A stretch of 64,000 bases of DNA from the NCBI GenBank assembly GCA_036655355.1, contig JAVVQG010000010.1, positions 1-64,000 on the forward strand. Reading direction: 5' to 3'. A program made the position numbers and the translations under genes. Numbering within the stretch: the stretch's first letter is position 1; every line of letters begins with the position of its first letter. Source of the stretch: JAUNSR01 sp036655355. Its GTDB lineage: Bacteria > Bacteroidota > Bacteroidia > Bacteroidales > JAUNSR01. Positions 35,204-43,662 of this stretch are shown here, piece after piece. The notes below the pieces were generated by a model, which worked only from the letters and a program-made list of their open reading frames with translations, was not told where the DNA came from and did not search any database.

Positions 35204-36154
35204 TTAATAAACCAGTTCGGCAACGCGCTGAACGCTTTTAACGGCATTCATGGAGTAAAAATGGATACTTGGTACGTTTGCCTGTTTCAGTTCGCGTGCC
35301 TGATGGGCACACCACTCGATACCGAGCTCTAGGGTTTCCTCATTCGATTTGCATTTTTGCAGTTCGATTGCCAGTTCCTGCGGGAAATCGATGTGGAACG
35401 TGCGTGGCAACATCGAAAGGTGGTTTAGAGAGGTAAGTGGTTTGAGTCCCGGAACAATCGGCACGTTGATGCCCGCGTTGCGACAGCGTTCGGTGAACTC
35501 GAAATATTTTCGGTTGTCGAAAAACATCTGCGTAACGATGTATTCGGCTCCCGCATCCACTTTCGCCTTCAGTGCGGCAAGATCGGAATCGGGGTTCATC
35601 GCTTCGTCGTGTTTCTCGGGATAACCCGCCGTGCCGTACGAGAATCTTTTCTCCACGTCCATCTGGGTGCCGTCTGAGAGCATCCCGTTATTAAAGCGGT
35701 TGATCTGTTCCTGAAGTTCGATCGCATATTGGTGTCCGTTCAGCGACGGAATGAAGCGCGGATCGTTTTTCGCTTTATCTCCCCGCAATACCAACAGGTC
35801 CGTAATGCCTAGAAATGCCAGGTCGATCAGTTCGTATTCGATCTCCGCCTGCGAAAAGCCGCTGCAGATGATGTGGGGGACTGCCGGAATTCCGTAACGG
35901 TTCTTGATGGCCGCTGCGATGGCAACCGTTCCGGGGCGTTTACGTTCCATTACCTGGCGGAATACGCCGGGTTCGGTTTCTTTATAAATCAGATCGATTC
36001 GATGGGTGGTGATATTAATATAAGCCGGATTGAATTCCTTCAGGCGGTCAATCACATTAAAAACTTTCTCGATGCTATTTCCTTTCAACGGGGGAAGCAC
36101 TTCAAAGGAGAAGGCTGTACCGTTGTTCTTGTTCAAAATCTCCGCTACTGACAT
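35204..36154 (-). CDS. metF: Methylenetetrahydrofolate reductase
   Basis: Reduces 5,10-methylene-THF to 5-methyl-THF for methionine synthesis. The 316-residue protein carries FSFEVLPPLKGNSIEKVF near the N-terminus, YINITTHRID, HIICSGFSQAEIEYELIDLAFLGITDLLVLRGD, GTAGYPEKHDEA and YIVTQMFFDNRKYFEF, which together form the flavin and folate sites of MetF. It is the first gene of a minus-strand group followed by the M23 and holB genes. It diverges from the aminotransferase gene at 36297. Confidence 0.96.
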   Translation of the reverse strand: MSVAEILNKNNGTAFSFEVLPPLKGNSIEKVFNVIDRLKEFNPAYINITTHRIDLIYKETEPGVFRQVMERKRPGTVAIAAAIKNRYGIPAVPHIICSGFSQAEIEYELIDLAFLGITDLLVLRGDKAKNDPRFIPSLNGHQYAIELQEQINRFNNGMLSDGTQMDVEKRFSYGTAGYPEKHDEAMNPDSDLAALKAKVDAGAEYIVTQMFFDNRKYFEFTERCRNAGINVPIVPGLKPLTSLNHLSMLPRTFHIDFPQELAIELQKCKSNEETLELGIEWCAHQARELKQANVPSIHFYSMNAVKSVQRVAELVY

Positions 36155-36222
36155 CTTTTGCCTAAATGATTATCGTGTAAATATTATAAGGGTCACGTTC
36201 AAAGATAAATCTTTTTGTCCGT

Positions 36223-36255
36223 TTTGAGGATTGGAAGCTAAAAAGATTAACTTTG
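36223..36255 (+). promoter_or_regulatory. Consensus promoter for ilvE
   Basis: TTTG at 36223-36226, a 21-bp spacer, then TAACTTTG at 36248-36255 match both boxes of the Bacteroidota housekeeping promoter. Transcription would start near 36262, giving a leader of about 35 nt. Confidence 0.7.
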
Positions 36256-36296
36256 TGATTGTTAAATGTAAAAATATGCACTAAAATATTAATATT

Positions 36297-37316
36297 ATGA
36301 GCGAAATCGATTGGTCCAAACTCTCTTTTGGATACATGAAGGGAGATTATAATGTTCGCTGTACCTATAAAGACGGTAAATGGGGCGAACTCGAAGTTAG
36401 TGATTCAGAGCAGGTGAGCATGCACATTGCAGCTACTGTTCTTCATTACGGACAGGCCGGCTTTGAGGGGATGAAAGCTTTTCGTGGAAAAGACGGGAAG
36501 ATCCGTGTTTTCCGCATGGATGAGAACGGAAAACGTCTGATCAGCACCTCAAAGGGTATTATGATGGCAGAACTGCCATTGGATCTTTTCGAGGAAGCGG
36601 TAACGAAGGTGATTAAACTGAACGAGCGTTTGGTACCTCCTTACGAATCGGGTGCATCACTATATATCCGTCCCGTACTGTTCGGTACCGGGCCGCAGGT
36701 GGGTGTAAAACCGGCCAATGAATACCAGTTCATCATTTTTGTGATGCCGGTGGGACCTTATTTCAAAGAGGGATTCAAAGCTACGCCTTTCTGTATCCTA
36801 CGTCATTATGACCGTGCGGCTCCTTATGGAACAGGACGTTATAAAGTGGGCGGTAACTACGCGGCAAGTCTTGTTGCAGGTGAAGAAGCACATTCAAAAG
36901 GATACTCTGCCGTTCTTTACCTGGATGCCCGCGAGAAAAAATACATCGACGAATGCGGCCCGGCTAATTTCTTCGGAATCAGAGGAAACAATTACATCAC
37001 GCCAAAATCAGAATCGATTCTGCCTTCCATCACGAACAAAAGTCTGATGGCATTGGCTGAGGATATGGGGATGAACGTAGAACAGCGTCCGGTTCCGGTT
37101 GAAGAACTTGCTACTTTCGAAGAAGCGGGTGCTTGCGGAACAGCGGCGGTAATCAGTCCGATCTCTCATATCGATGATTTGGATGAGGGAATCACGTATA
37201 CATTCACAAAAGACGGGAAGCCGGGACCGGTTTCTGAAAAGCTATACAACCGACTTCGTGCGATTCAGTACGGTGACGAAGCGGATAAGTTCGGTTGGGT
37301 TACGGTGATCGGCTAA
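36297..37316 (+). CDS. ilvE: Branched-chain amino acid aminotransferase
   Basis: PLP enzyme of 339 residues that interconverts leucine, isoleucine and valine with their 2-oxo acids. It belongs to the fold-type IV branched-chain class. The PLP lysine is Lys183 in GTGRYKVGGNYAASL. Other landmarks are HYGQAGFEGMKAFRG, SLYIRPVLFGTGPQVGV, DECGPANFFGI and EEAGACGTAAVISPI. Length matches the eukaryote-like BCAT subgroup common in Bacteroidota. It is monocistronic, with its own consensus promoter and a GC-rich terminator. Confidence 0.95.
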   Translation: MSEIDWSKLSFGYMKGDYNVRCTYKDGKWGELEVSDSEQVSMHIAATVLHYGQAGFEGMKAFRGKDGKIRVFRMDENGKRLISTSKGIMMAELPLDLFEEAVTKVIKLNERLVPPYESGASLYIRPVLFGTGPQVGVKPANEYQFIIFVMPVGPYFKEGFKATPFCILRHYDRAAPYGTGRYKVGGNYAASLVAGEEAHSKGYSAVLYLDAREKKYIDECGPANFFGIRGNNYITPKSESILPSITNKSLMALAEDMGMNVEQRPVPVEELATFEEAGACGTAAVISPISHIDDLDEGITYTFTKDGKPGPVSEKLYNRLRAIQYGDEADKFGWVTVIG

Positions 37317-37338
37317 TCTCCATAAATAAATTACGGTT

Positions 37339-37380
37339 GCGGGCCGTCGGGTATCTTATTCCAGGTATCTGACGGCCCGC
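37339..37380. terminator. GC-rich bidirectional terminator overlapping a gene end
   Basis: GCGGGCCGTC (37339-37348) and GACGGCCCGC (37371-37380) form a 10-bp perfect stem. It lies between convergent genes, and its right arm is inside the last codons of the minus-strand lipoprotein gene. Confidence 0.7.
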
Positions 37381-39059
37381 ACTGTGTATGTATCGGTTCG
37401 AAGGCCCTCTTTTGCGTTGATGGTGGTAAGCGTCAGGTAGAAGCAGTTCGAAACGGTGGACGGTTCGTTTGAAATTAGGTATTTGTCCGCACCATACAAA
37501 GGGGCGGCGTTGGCAGAAATTTTTTTTGCCTCAACCGAGGTGAGGGCTTCGTTAAGCAGTGCGTTGCTCTTGTTGTAGAGGGTATTAAGCGCCCGGATGT
37601 CTTTTAGTACCGGCATTAACCAGTCGTTGTAACCGCCTGCCCGGTAGTTGCGGCAAATCTCGAAAGCGGGAAAAGAGGATAATGTATAAGAGGGATATTT
37701 CTCTAACACGCGCGTCAGTTGTTGATCGTTGATCCGCGCATCCGTTTCACTCTTCATCGAGAAATTTACTTTACTTCCGAACTTGGCTTCATGCGTATCG
37801 ACCGATACGATCCGTACCTTATAACTGTTGTATCCGGTTTCACTCTCTTTGCTGATGACGATACCGCCTCCGAAACATTCCCGCAGCTCGGGAGCGGGGG
37901 GAAGGGTTATCTCAGTAGGATTCGCGGAGGTGATTTCAACCGGACCGCTTTGGGATCCGTTGAAGTATACGGTGAAAAAGCGTTCTTGTTCATCAAAAAA
38001 ACGGACACTTTTCAGGGCAAACTGAGCCGGTGCGGCTTCGCTGCGGAACAACCCTTCCGTGACGATTCCGGGGATGGTGTCGCTCAGATTCTCCTGCTCT
38101 GTATGCAGTTGGGCGCGGACAGCCGAAAAGTCTGTAGGCAGGTTTCGGAAACGGATCTCCGCAGCCTCTAAGTTTGGATCCTCCTCTTCGGGGGGAGTGG
38201 GAAGCGTTTCATCCGTAGTAGGAATCGTATCGTCGACAAGGATCTCTTCATCCCAATCGATCAGCGAGACCGAGGGTTGGAGCGATGCCTTGATCTCTTC
38301 CAACCGTGTGTTGATGCGCAAAACATTATTGCATTGCAAGGGTACCGAGAGTTCGGAACGATAGTTTCTGGTCTGTTCGCCTTCGGTGATCAGGTAGGTG
38401 ATGTCGATGTTTCCTTCGGTCGGGAACAACACGATATCGGAGGCTGAAAATTCCGTTTCCCCTTTCTCCAGATTGAATTCGAAGGTGCAAAGTTCTTCCG
38501 TGAAGGTGCCGTCTGTTTGTATCGCCCGATGCATGTTGTTGATCGATGCGCGTACTGCCGAAACGGTTGTGGGTAGATTCGCAATCGAAAGATGGATCTT
38601 TCCCACCATGCGTTTCAACTGAACGGGGATGGAAGATTCTCCTTTTTCAATGGAAAAGTGATCGCTCCGACCGAAACAGAGTTGCGGTACACGAAGGGCC
38701 TGTTCCGATAAAGTGAGTAATGAAGTGAGTTGCCACATCCCTTCCGGGAGAGAAAACTGAGTGTCTGAAGCGTTCGCCGCCACGAGGAAGTGGTAATCGC
38801 CCGGTTCGAGAACGAGCGTAGGAATCGAGCCGGCATCGCTGAAGGATACGGTTTTGACGGCTGCGTCCTCTTTGTTGAAGATACACAGGTAGAAGTCGCC
38901 GAAAGTCGCCAATTCGGAGTCTAATTGTTGGTCGGCGCCCTGTAGCCGGATCGAGGTGGATTGTGAAAGTGTAAGGATTTCCTCCTTGGGAGAAGTGCAG
39001 GCAAAACAGAATAGAAAGAGAAGAGTGGCAAAGGAATGCCATTCCCGAATGTTTTTCAT
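37356..39059 (-). CDS. Fimbrial-anchor-like lipoprotein with C-terminal DUF1566-like domain
   Basis: 567 residues with a lipoprotein signal ending CFAC (Cys21). The N-terminal half has the layout of FimB/Mfa2-type anchor proteins (LEPGDYHFLVAAN, QLKRMVGKIHLSIANLP). A segment is duplicated: NLPTTVSAVRASI near residue 170 and NLPTDFSAVRAQL near residue 310, so two similar beta domains are joined by an acidic, proline-rich linker (about 275-298). The C-terminal GGYNDWLMPVLKDIRALN (about 480) resembles the W-R-L-P-T region of DUF1566 lectin-like domains. No fimbrial subunit gene is adjacent. The start codon lies inside one arm of a perfect 14-bp inverted repeat. Family assignment is tentative. 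Confidence 0.6.
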   Translation of the reverse strand: MKNIREWHSFATLLFLFCFACTSPKEEILTLSQSTSIRLQGADQQLDSELATFGDFYLCIFNKEDAAVKTVSFSDAGSIPTLVLEPGDYHFLVAANASDTQFSLPEGMWQLTSLLTLSEQALRVPQLCFGRSDHFSIEKGESSIPVQLKRMVGKIHLSIANLPTTVSAVRASINNMHRAIQTDGTFTEELCTFEFNLEKGETEFSASDIVLFPTEGNIDITYLITEGEQTRNYRSELSVPLQCNNVLRINTRLEEIKASLQPSVSLIDWDEEILVDDTIPTTDETLPTPPEEEDPNLEAAEIRFRNLPTDFSAVRAQLHTEQENLSDTIPGIVTEGLFRSEAAPAQFALKSVRFFDEQERFFTVYFNGSQSGPVEITSANPTEITLPPAPELRECFGGGIVISKESETGYNSYKVRIVSVDTHEAKFGSKVNFSMKSETDARINDQQLTRVLEKYPSYTLSSFPAFEICRNYRAGGYNDWLMPVLKDIRALNTLYNKSNALLNEALTSVEAKKISANAAPLYGADKYLISNEPSTVSNCFYLTLTTINAKEGLRTDTYTVRAVRYLE

Positions 39060-39127
39060 AGGATTATTCTAAGAGACGCGCAATGTTATAACAAACAAGC
39101 CTTAAAAGAGTTCAGAATAATCCTATG
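39057..39127. repeat. Perfect 14-bp inverted repeat spanning a start codon
   Basis: CATAGGATTATTCT at 39057-39070 and AGAATAATCCTATG at 39114-39127 are exact reverse complements separated by 43 bp. On the minus strand the inner arm contains the ATG of the fimbrial-anchor-like gene, so an RNA hairpin would hide that start. The 43-bp interior is also small enough to ask whether it can invert. It contains a near-promoter TAACATTG on the minus strand. Confidence 0.75.
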
Positions 39128-39177
39128 AAAATTTAGACGGTTGATTCTTAAGCCGGAGAAAAGCAGGGTTGACCCCT

Positions 39178-40239
39178 TTAAATCCGGAATAGGTCACGGT
39201 AGATGTCAAACATGATGTTGATGTTTTCACGAGAAGCCGTTTGGTTGATTTCTATCTCACCCACATTTCGAAGCAGTGTGAAGTTGATCGTCCCACTCAC
39301 GTTTTTCTTATCGTGCGTCATGTACTCGTACAGCTCTTCATACGCTTTGCAGGAGATGAAAAGCGGACCGTAATTCTCCCGGACGAATTCAGCCGTGCGG
39401 GTGAGCAGGTGGAGTGGAAAGCCGCATTGACGGTGGGATAGGATCAATTCGCAGACCAATCCCCAGGCTACGGCGTATCCGTGTAGGATGGGTTTGTTAT
39501 GGTGCAGGCAATAACTTTCGAAAGCGTGTCCGGCGGTATGTCCCAGGTTAAGAGCCTTCCGGATTCCCTTTTCAAAAGGGTCTACGGTAACGATATGTCT
39601 TTTGATCTCAACCGATTCTCGAAGAAGTTCGAGTAATTTTTGGGGATCGCGTGAGCGGATGTCATATGAAATCACCCGTTCGAAAGCCTCCGGAGAGTGC
39701 AATAATCCGTGTTTCAACATCTCGGCATAACCGGAAAGCAGGTTTTCCGTATCCAGCGTTTGAAAAAATTCGGTTGAGATGAGGACATATCGGGCAGGGG
39801 AGAACGTGCCGATCTCATTCTTCAGTCCGTTGAAATTGATACCCGTTTTTCCGCCTACGGCCGCATCGACCGCACCTAATAAAGAGGTGGGGATGTTGAT
39901 AAAAGGGATGCCGCGTTTAAAAGATGCCGCGGCGAATCCGCCGATGTCGGTGATCATTCCGCCGCCCAGGTTCAACATCAGTGAATTACGGGTTGCGCCG
40001 CTCGTGCTTAATACCATCCAGATATGTGAAATGGATTCGATATTTTTAGCCGTATCGCCCGCTTCAATTGAGATGAGCTGATAAGGAGTTTGGTCGGTAA
40101 AAGACTTCAAAAGGGGCAAACAAGCCTCTTTCGTATGTGTATCGGTAAGGATATATAGTTTATCATGAGGCAGCTCACGCACCGTTTGCAGGAGCGTGTC
40201 ATTCATATCAGAGGTAAAGATAACTTTCTGTTGTTCCAT
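39178..40239 (-). CDS. aroB: 3-Dehydroquinate synthase
   Basis: Second enzyme of the shikimate pathway, converting DAHP to 3-dehydroquinate with NAD and a divalent metal. The 353-residue protein has NLGGGMITDIGGFAAASFKRGIPFINIPTSLLGAVDAAVGGKTGINF (the NAD and metal region, about 90-136) and the metal ligands in LNLGHTAGHAFES (about 231-243) and HGYAVAWGL. It lies 36 bp downstream of a HAD phosphatase gene on the same strand and probably shares its transcript. Confidence 0.95.
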   Translation of the reverse strand: MEQQKVIFTSDMNDTLLQTVRELPHDKLYILTDTHTKEACLPLLKSFTDQTPYQLISIEAGDTAKNIESISHIWMVLSTSGATRNSLMLNLGGGMITDIGGFAAASFKRGIPFINIPTSLLGAVDAAVGGKTGINFNGLKNEIGTFSPARYVLISTEFFQTLDTENLLSGYAEMLKHGLLHSPEAFERVISYDIRSRDPQKLLELLRESVEIKRHIVTVDPFEKGIRKALNLGHTAGHAFESYCLHHNKPILHGYAVAWGLVCELILSHRQCGFPLHLLTRTAEFVRENYGPLFISCKAYEELYEYMTHDKKNVSGTINFTLLRNVGEIEINQTASRENINIMFDIYRDLFRI

Positions 40240-40275
40240 GTATCGGTTATTTTGGGCCCTAAGATATTAATTTTT

Positions 40276-41022
40276 TCAGAGCGGTTGCCTTTTTGTCTCT
40301 TGAAGTAGTTTTAGAATTTCTCCGAAACACGCCGCTAATTCGGGCATACCGCTTAATACGATTTGCGCACCTTCGTCATAAAGGAGTTTCTCGGAGAGGG
40401 GACCGGTATTGACGGCAATTGTAAAGATTCCGGCTGCTGCGGCCGACCGTACGCCTAGCGGAGCGTTCTCAATCACAAGCGCCTCTTCAGGTTTAACACC
40501 TGCTTTCTCTAACCCCCGAAGGTAGGGTTCGGGATGCGGTTTGCCCTGATGAACATCGTGGGCCGTAATCATCCGTTCACGCACGAAGATGCCTGGAAAG
40601 TTGGTTTCTATTTTGCCGATCAGACTTTTCTGTCCCGATCCGGTTACGAGTACGGGAATGAGTCCCATTTCCTTCACCAGCTTCAGCACTTCAACGGCAC
40701 CCGGCATCACTTCGGGAGCGGGGAGTGAATTGAAGTGTGCGGTTTTACGGGCGTATATGTTGCTTTTCTCCGAGTCGGTGGCCTCCCGTCCGAATCCTCT
40801 TTGAATTAGTTGGTTGATGGTTTGGCGTCCGGTTTGTCCCTCATACAGGTAAAATTCTTCGCGGGTACAGGGGATGCCTAACTCCATCACGGTGCGGTAC
40901 CAAGAAAGCGCATGATTCTTCATGGAATCGAAAAGAACGCCGTCCATATCGAACAGCACCGCTTTCGGGGTGATGGCATCGTAGTTATTCTTATTTAGGA
41001 AAGACAATATCGTTTCGTTCAT
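40276..41022 (-). CDS. HAD-family phosphatase (beta-phosphoglucomutase-like)
   Basis: Cytoplasmic hydrolase of 248 residues. Motif I is AVLFDMDGVLFDS (nucleophile Asp), motif II VLVTGSG, motif III GKPHPEPYL (Lys) and motif IV VIENAPLGVRSAAAAG. The cap domain sits after motif I, as in the beta-phosphoglucomutase/phosphoglycolate phosphatase subfamily. A reading frame to 41091 exists, but its first codons are the pgi terminator hairpin, so the ATG at 41022 (MNETILSFL) was chosen. It precedes aroB by 36 bp. The exact sugar phosphate is not known. Confidence 0.88.
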   Translation of the reverse strand: MNETILSFLNKNNYDAITPKAVLFDMDGVLFDSMKNHALSWYRTVMELGIPCTREEFYLYEGQTGRQTINQLIQRGFGREATDSEKSNIYARKTAHFNSLPAPEVMPGAVEVLKLVKEMGLIPVLVTGSGQKSLIGKIETNFPGIFVRERMITAHDVHQGKPHPEPYLRGLEKAGVKPEEALVIENAPLGVRSAAAAGIFTIAVNTGPLSEKLLYDEGAQIVLSGMPELAACFGEILKLLQETKRQPL

Positions 41023-41058
41023 ATCGGAGTGCATAAAGTGCATAATAAGGTAAGGTTC

Positions 41059-41093
41059 AAAAAAGGTGCCTAAGAAAAGCATCTTAGGCACCT
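41059..41093 (-). terminator. Intrinsic terminator of pgi
   Basis: On the minus strand AGGTGCCTAAGA and TCTTAGGCACCT form a 12-bp perfect stem followed by TTTTTTG. It lies 24 bp after the pgi stop. It also shows that the longer reading frame of the HAD gene is not its true start. Confidence 0.92.
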
Positions 41094-41116
41094 GATTATC
41101 TTATTCCGGATTCGGA

Positions 41117-42451
41117 TCAGATTCTTGATTTGATAGCTTCTGTTTCAGCTTCGAAGCCTGGTTTTTCCAACAAGGCGAACATATTTTTCTTATATGCTTC
41201 CACACCTGGCTGGTCAAACGGATTCACGCCCAACAGGTATCCGCTGATACCGCAAGAACGTTCGAAGAAATAGATAAGCTGTCCCAAGTTGTATTCGTCA
41301 ACTTTGGCAACTGAAACTTTCATGTTCGGAACACCTCCGTCAACGTGGGCAAGTTGTGTACCCAGTTCAGCCATTTTATTCACCTGGTCAACGCGTTTGC
41401 CGGCAAGGAAGTTCAAGCCGTCAAGGTTTTCGGCATCCGTAGGGATTTTCACCTCCGTATCCGGGTTCTCGATAGAGATTACCGTTTCAAAAATCGTACG
41501 TTCACCCTCCTGGATCCACTGACCCATTGAGTGAAGGTCTGACGTGAAGTCTACCGCCGCCGGGAAGATTCCTTTCAGGTCTTTCCCTTCGCTCTCTCCG
41601 TAAAGCTGTTTCCACCATTCGCCGAAGTAGTGAAGTTTCGGATGGAAGTTCACTAGGATTTCAATTTTCTTACCGTCGCGGTACAACGCATTGCGGGTTG
41701 CTGCGTACTGTTCTGCTGGGTTTTCTGCGAAAGGAACAGCGATACCGGTGCTTTTTTCCATATCGGCAGCCCCTTTCAAAAGCGCTGTGATATCGTATCC
41801 TGCCACTGCGATCGGAAGCAATCCTACCGGAGTCAATACAGAGAAACGGCCACCTACGTTGTCCGGAATGATGAATGTTTTGTATCCTTCCTGATCCGCA
41901 AGTTTACGCAATGCGCCTCTTGCTGCATCGGTAACGGCCACGATACGTTCTTTGGCTTCACCTTTGCCAACCTGCTCTTCCAACATCTTTTTCAGAAGAC
42001 GGAATGCGATAGCCGGTTCGGTCGTAGTACCCGATTTAGAAATATTGATAAGTCCGAATTGTTTCTCTTTCAAGATCTCCATCAACTCAGACAAGTAGTC
42101 TTCGCCGATGTTCTGACCTGCGAACAAAACGATAGGGTTTTTGTGTGACGATTTTAGAAACTCAAAGCTGTTTGCCAAAGCATCGATAACAGCTTTTGCG
42201 CCAAGATAACTACCTCCGATACCGATCACAACGATCACTTCGCATTTGTCTCTAAGCTTTGCCGCAGTGGCATTGATATCTGCAATCTGTTCGGCAGTTA
42301 CAGAAGACGGAAGGTCTACCCAACCCAAAAAGTCGTTCCCTTTTCCGGTACCGTTTACCAATAGGTTGTTTGATTCCTTAGCAGCTTCGGCAAGGTTAAA
42401 GATATTTTCCTGACTTACGAAAGGAAATACTTTTTCAATAGATAGTTTCAT
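41117..42451 (-). CDS. pgi: Glucose-6-phosphate isomerase
   Basis: Interconverts glucose 6-phosphate and fructose 6-phosphate in glycolysis. The 444-residue protein is of the short bacterial type. Landmarks are VIGIGGSYLGAKAVIDAL (about 77-94), LINISKSGTTTEPAIAFRLLKKML, NVGGRFSVLTPVGLLPIAVAG and the C-terminal GVNPFDQPGVEAYKKNMFALL. It is monocistronic, with its own terminator downstream and another terminator upstream that separates it from gpsA... transcription on the same strand. Confidence 0.97.
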   Translation of the reverse strand: MKLSIEKVFPFVSQENIFNLAEAAKESNNLLVNGTGKGNDFLGWVDLPSSVTAEQIADINATAAKLRDKCEVIVVIGIGGSYLGAKAVIDALANSFEFLKSSHKNPIVLFAGQNIGEDYLSELMEILKEKQFGLINISKSGTTTEPAIAFRLLKKMLEEQVGKGEAKERIVAVTDAARGALRKLADQEGYKTFIIPDNVGGRFSVLTPVGLLPIAVAGYDITALLKGAADMEKSTGIAVPFAENPAEQYAATRNALYRDGKKIEILVNFHPKLHYFGEWWKQLYGESEGKDLKGIFPAAVDFTSDLHSMGQWIQEGERTIFETVISIENPDTEVKIPTDAENLDGLNFLAGKRVDQVNKMAELGTQLAHVDGGVPNMKVSVAKVDEYNLGQLIYFFERSCGISGYLLGVNPFDQPGVEAYKKNMFALLEKPGFEAETEAIKSRI

Positions 42452-42592
42452 ACGTAAATTATTTATTAAGATGAAATGTTTACTTGATAACGCAACGGAG
42501 CCTCTCTATCACGGGTGTGCGATCAGGCAATCCGGTTTTGTGTTCAGGCTGAGTATGTTATGGATGCATACTTCCCAAATACTATAACAATC

Positions 42593-42637
42593 AAAAGCAG
42601 ATAAAGTCGCTTTTCGGGCGACCTTATCTGCTTTTTT
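42593..42637 (-). terminator. Terminator of lysS-gpsA
   Basis: AAAAGCAGATAAAGTCGC and GGCGACCTTATCTGCTTTTTT pair around a TTTTCG loop, with one bulge. On the minus strand it lies just after the gpsA stop and ends in TTTT. Confidence 0.85.
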
Positions 42638-42642
42638 AATTT

Positions 42643-43638
42643 TTATTTCAATGCCTCGGTAAGGAGTTTTATTTCAACGTAGGGTGACATTCTCTTATAC
42701 AGAATGTTGTAGACCGCATCCAGGATGGGCATGTGCACTTTGTACTCTTCATTGATTTCCTTGATGCATTTGGTGCCGTAGTATCCTTCGGCGATCATCT
42801 CCATCTCAATCTGAGCCGATTTCACCGAATAACCTTTTCCGATCATCGTACCGAACATGTGGTTGCGGCTGAACTTAGAGTAAGCCGTTACCAACAGGTC
42901 GCCAAGATAAACCGAATCGGTTACATTCCGTTCAAGTGGATTCACCACGCTAACGAATCGGTTCAGTTCCTGAATGGCGTTCGAAACCAGAACTGCCTGA
43001 AAGTTATCTCCATATTTGAGACCGCTACAGATTCCTGCGGCAATCGCATATACGTTTTTCAGTACAGAGCCGTATTCAATGCCTGCTACATCCATGGAGG
43101 TGCACGTATTCACATAGCTGCTTTTCAAAAAGTCGGCGAACATGGTAGCCTTCTCCAGGTCATTGCAGCCCACGGTCAGATAAGAAAGCCGTTCGTAGGC
43201 GATCTCCTCCGCGTGACACGGACCGCCCAATACGGCGATGTTGTCATTCGGCACATCGTAATATTTCTTCAGGTATTCCGAGATGATCATGTTTTCATCG
43301 GGCACAATACCTTTGATGGAAGTAACGATGAATTTGTCCGAGAGTTTTGCTCTCAGCTTCTTCAGGTGTTGCTTCAGATAAGGCGATGGTGTGGCAAAGA
43401 TCAACGTATCTGACTTCTTTACAATATCATTTAAGTTGGAGCTGAAGTAGATACGATCAATATCAAACTTCACGCTCGAGAGATAAGCCGGATTATGTCC
43501 TAACGAACGGAACTCTTCGATCCGGTCATTACGGCGCATATACCAGTTAATCTTGTCGGTGTTGGTGAGCACCATCTTGGCGATGGCTGTAGCCCAGCTT
43601 CCCCCGCCGATAATAGCTATTCTTCCCGGCAATTTCAT
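42643..43638 (-). CDS. gpsA: Glycerol-3-phosphate dehydrogenase [NAD(P)+]
   Basis: Makes sn-glycerol 3-phosphate from dihydroxyacetone phosphate for phospholipid synthesis. The 331-residue protein has the nucleotide-binding IAIIGGGSWATAIAKM at the N-terminus, IFATPSPYLKQHL, VTSIKGIVPDENM, VLGGPCHAEEIAY (the usual G-P-S/C-x-A-x-E motif) and the catalytic region GSVLKNVYAIAAGICSGL (Lys). It follows lysS with a 24-bp gap on the same strand, so the two are cotranscribed. Confidence 0.95.
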   Translation of the reverse strand: MKLPGRIAIIGGGSWATAIAKMVLTNTDKINWYMRRNDRIEEFRSLGHNPAYLSSVKFDIDRIYFSSNLNDIVKKSDTLIFATPSPYLKQHLKKLRAKLSDKFIVTSIKGIVPDENMIISEYLKKYYDVPNDNIAVLGGPCHAEEIAYERLSYLTVGCNDLEKATMFADFLKSSYVNTCTSMDVAGIEYGSVLKNVYAIAAGICSGLKYGDNFQAVLVSNAIQELNRFVSVVNPLERNVTDSVYLGDLLVTAYSKFSRNHMFGTMIGKGYSVKSAQIEMEMIAEGYYGTKCIKEINEEYKVHMPILDAVYNILYKRMSPYVEIKLLTEALK

Positions 43639-43662
43639 GTTAAAAGAATTATAAAGTCCAGA

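Noticed and set aside
41023..41091. N-terminal extension of the HAD phosphatase
   Set aside because: Its first codons are the perfect pgi terminator hairpin; the conserved protein begins after it.
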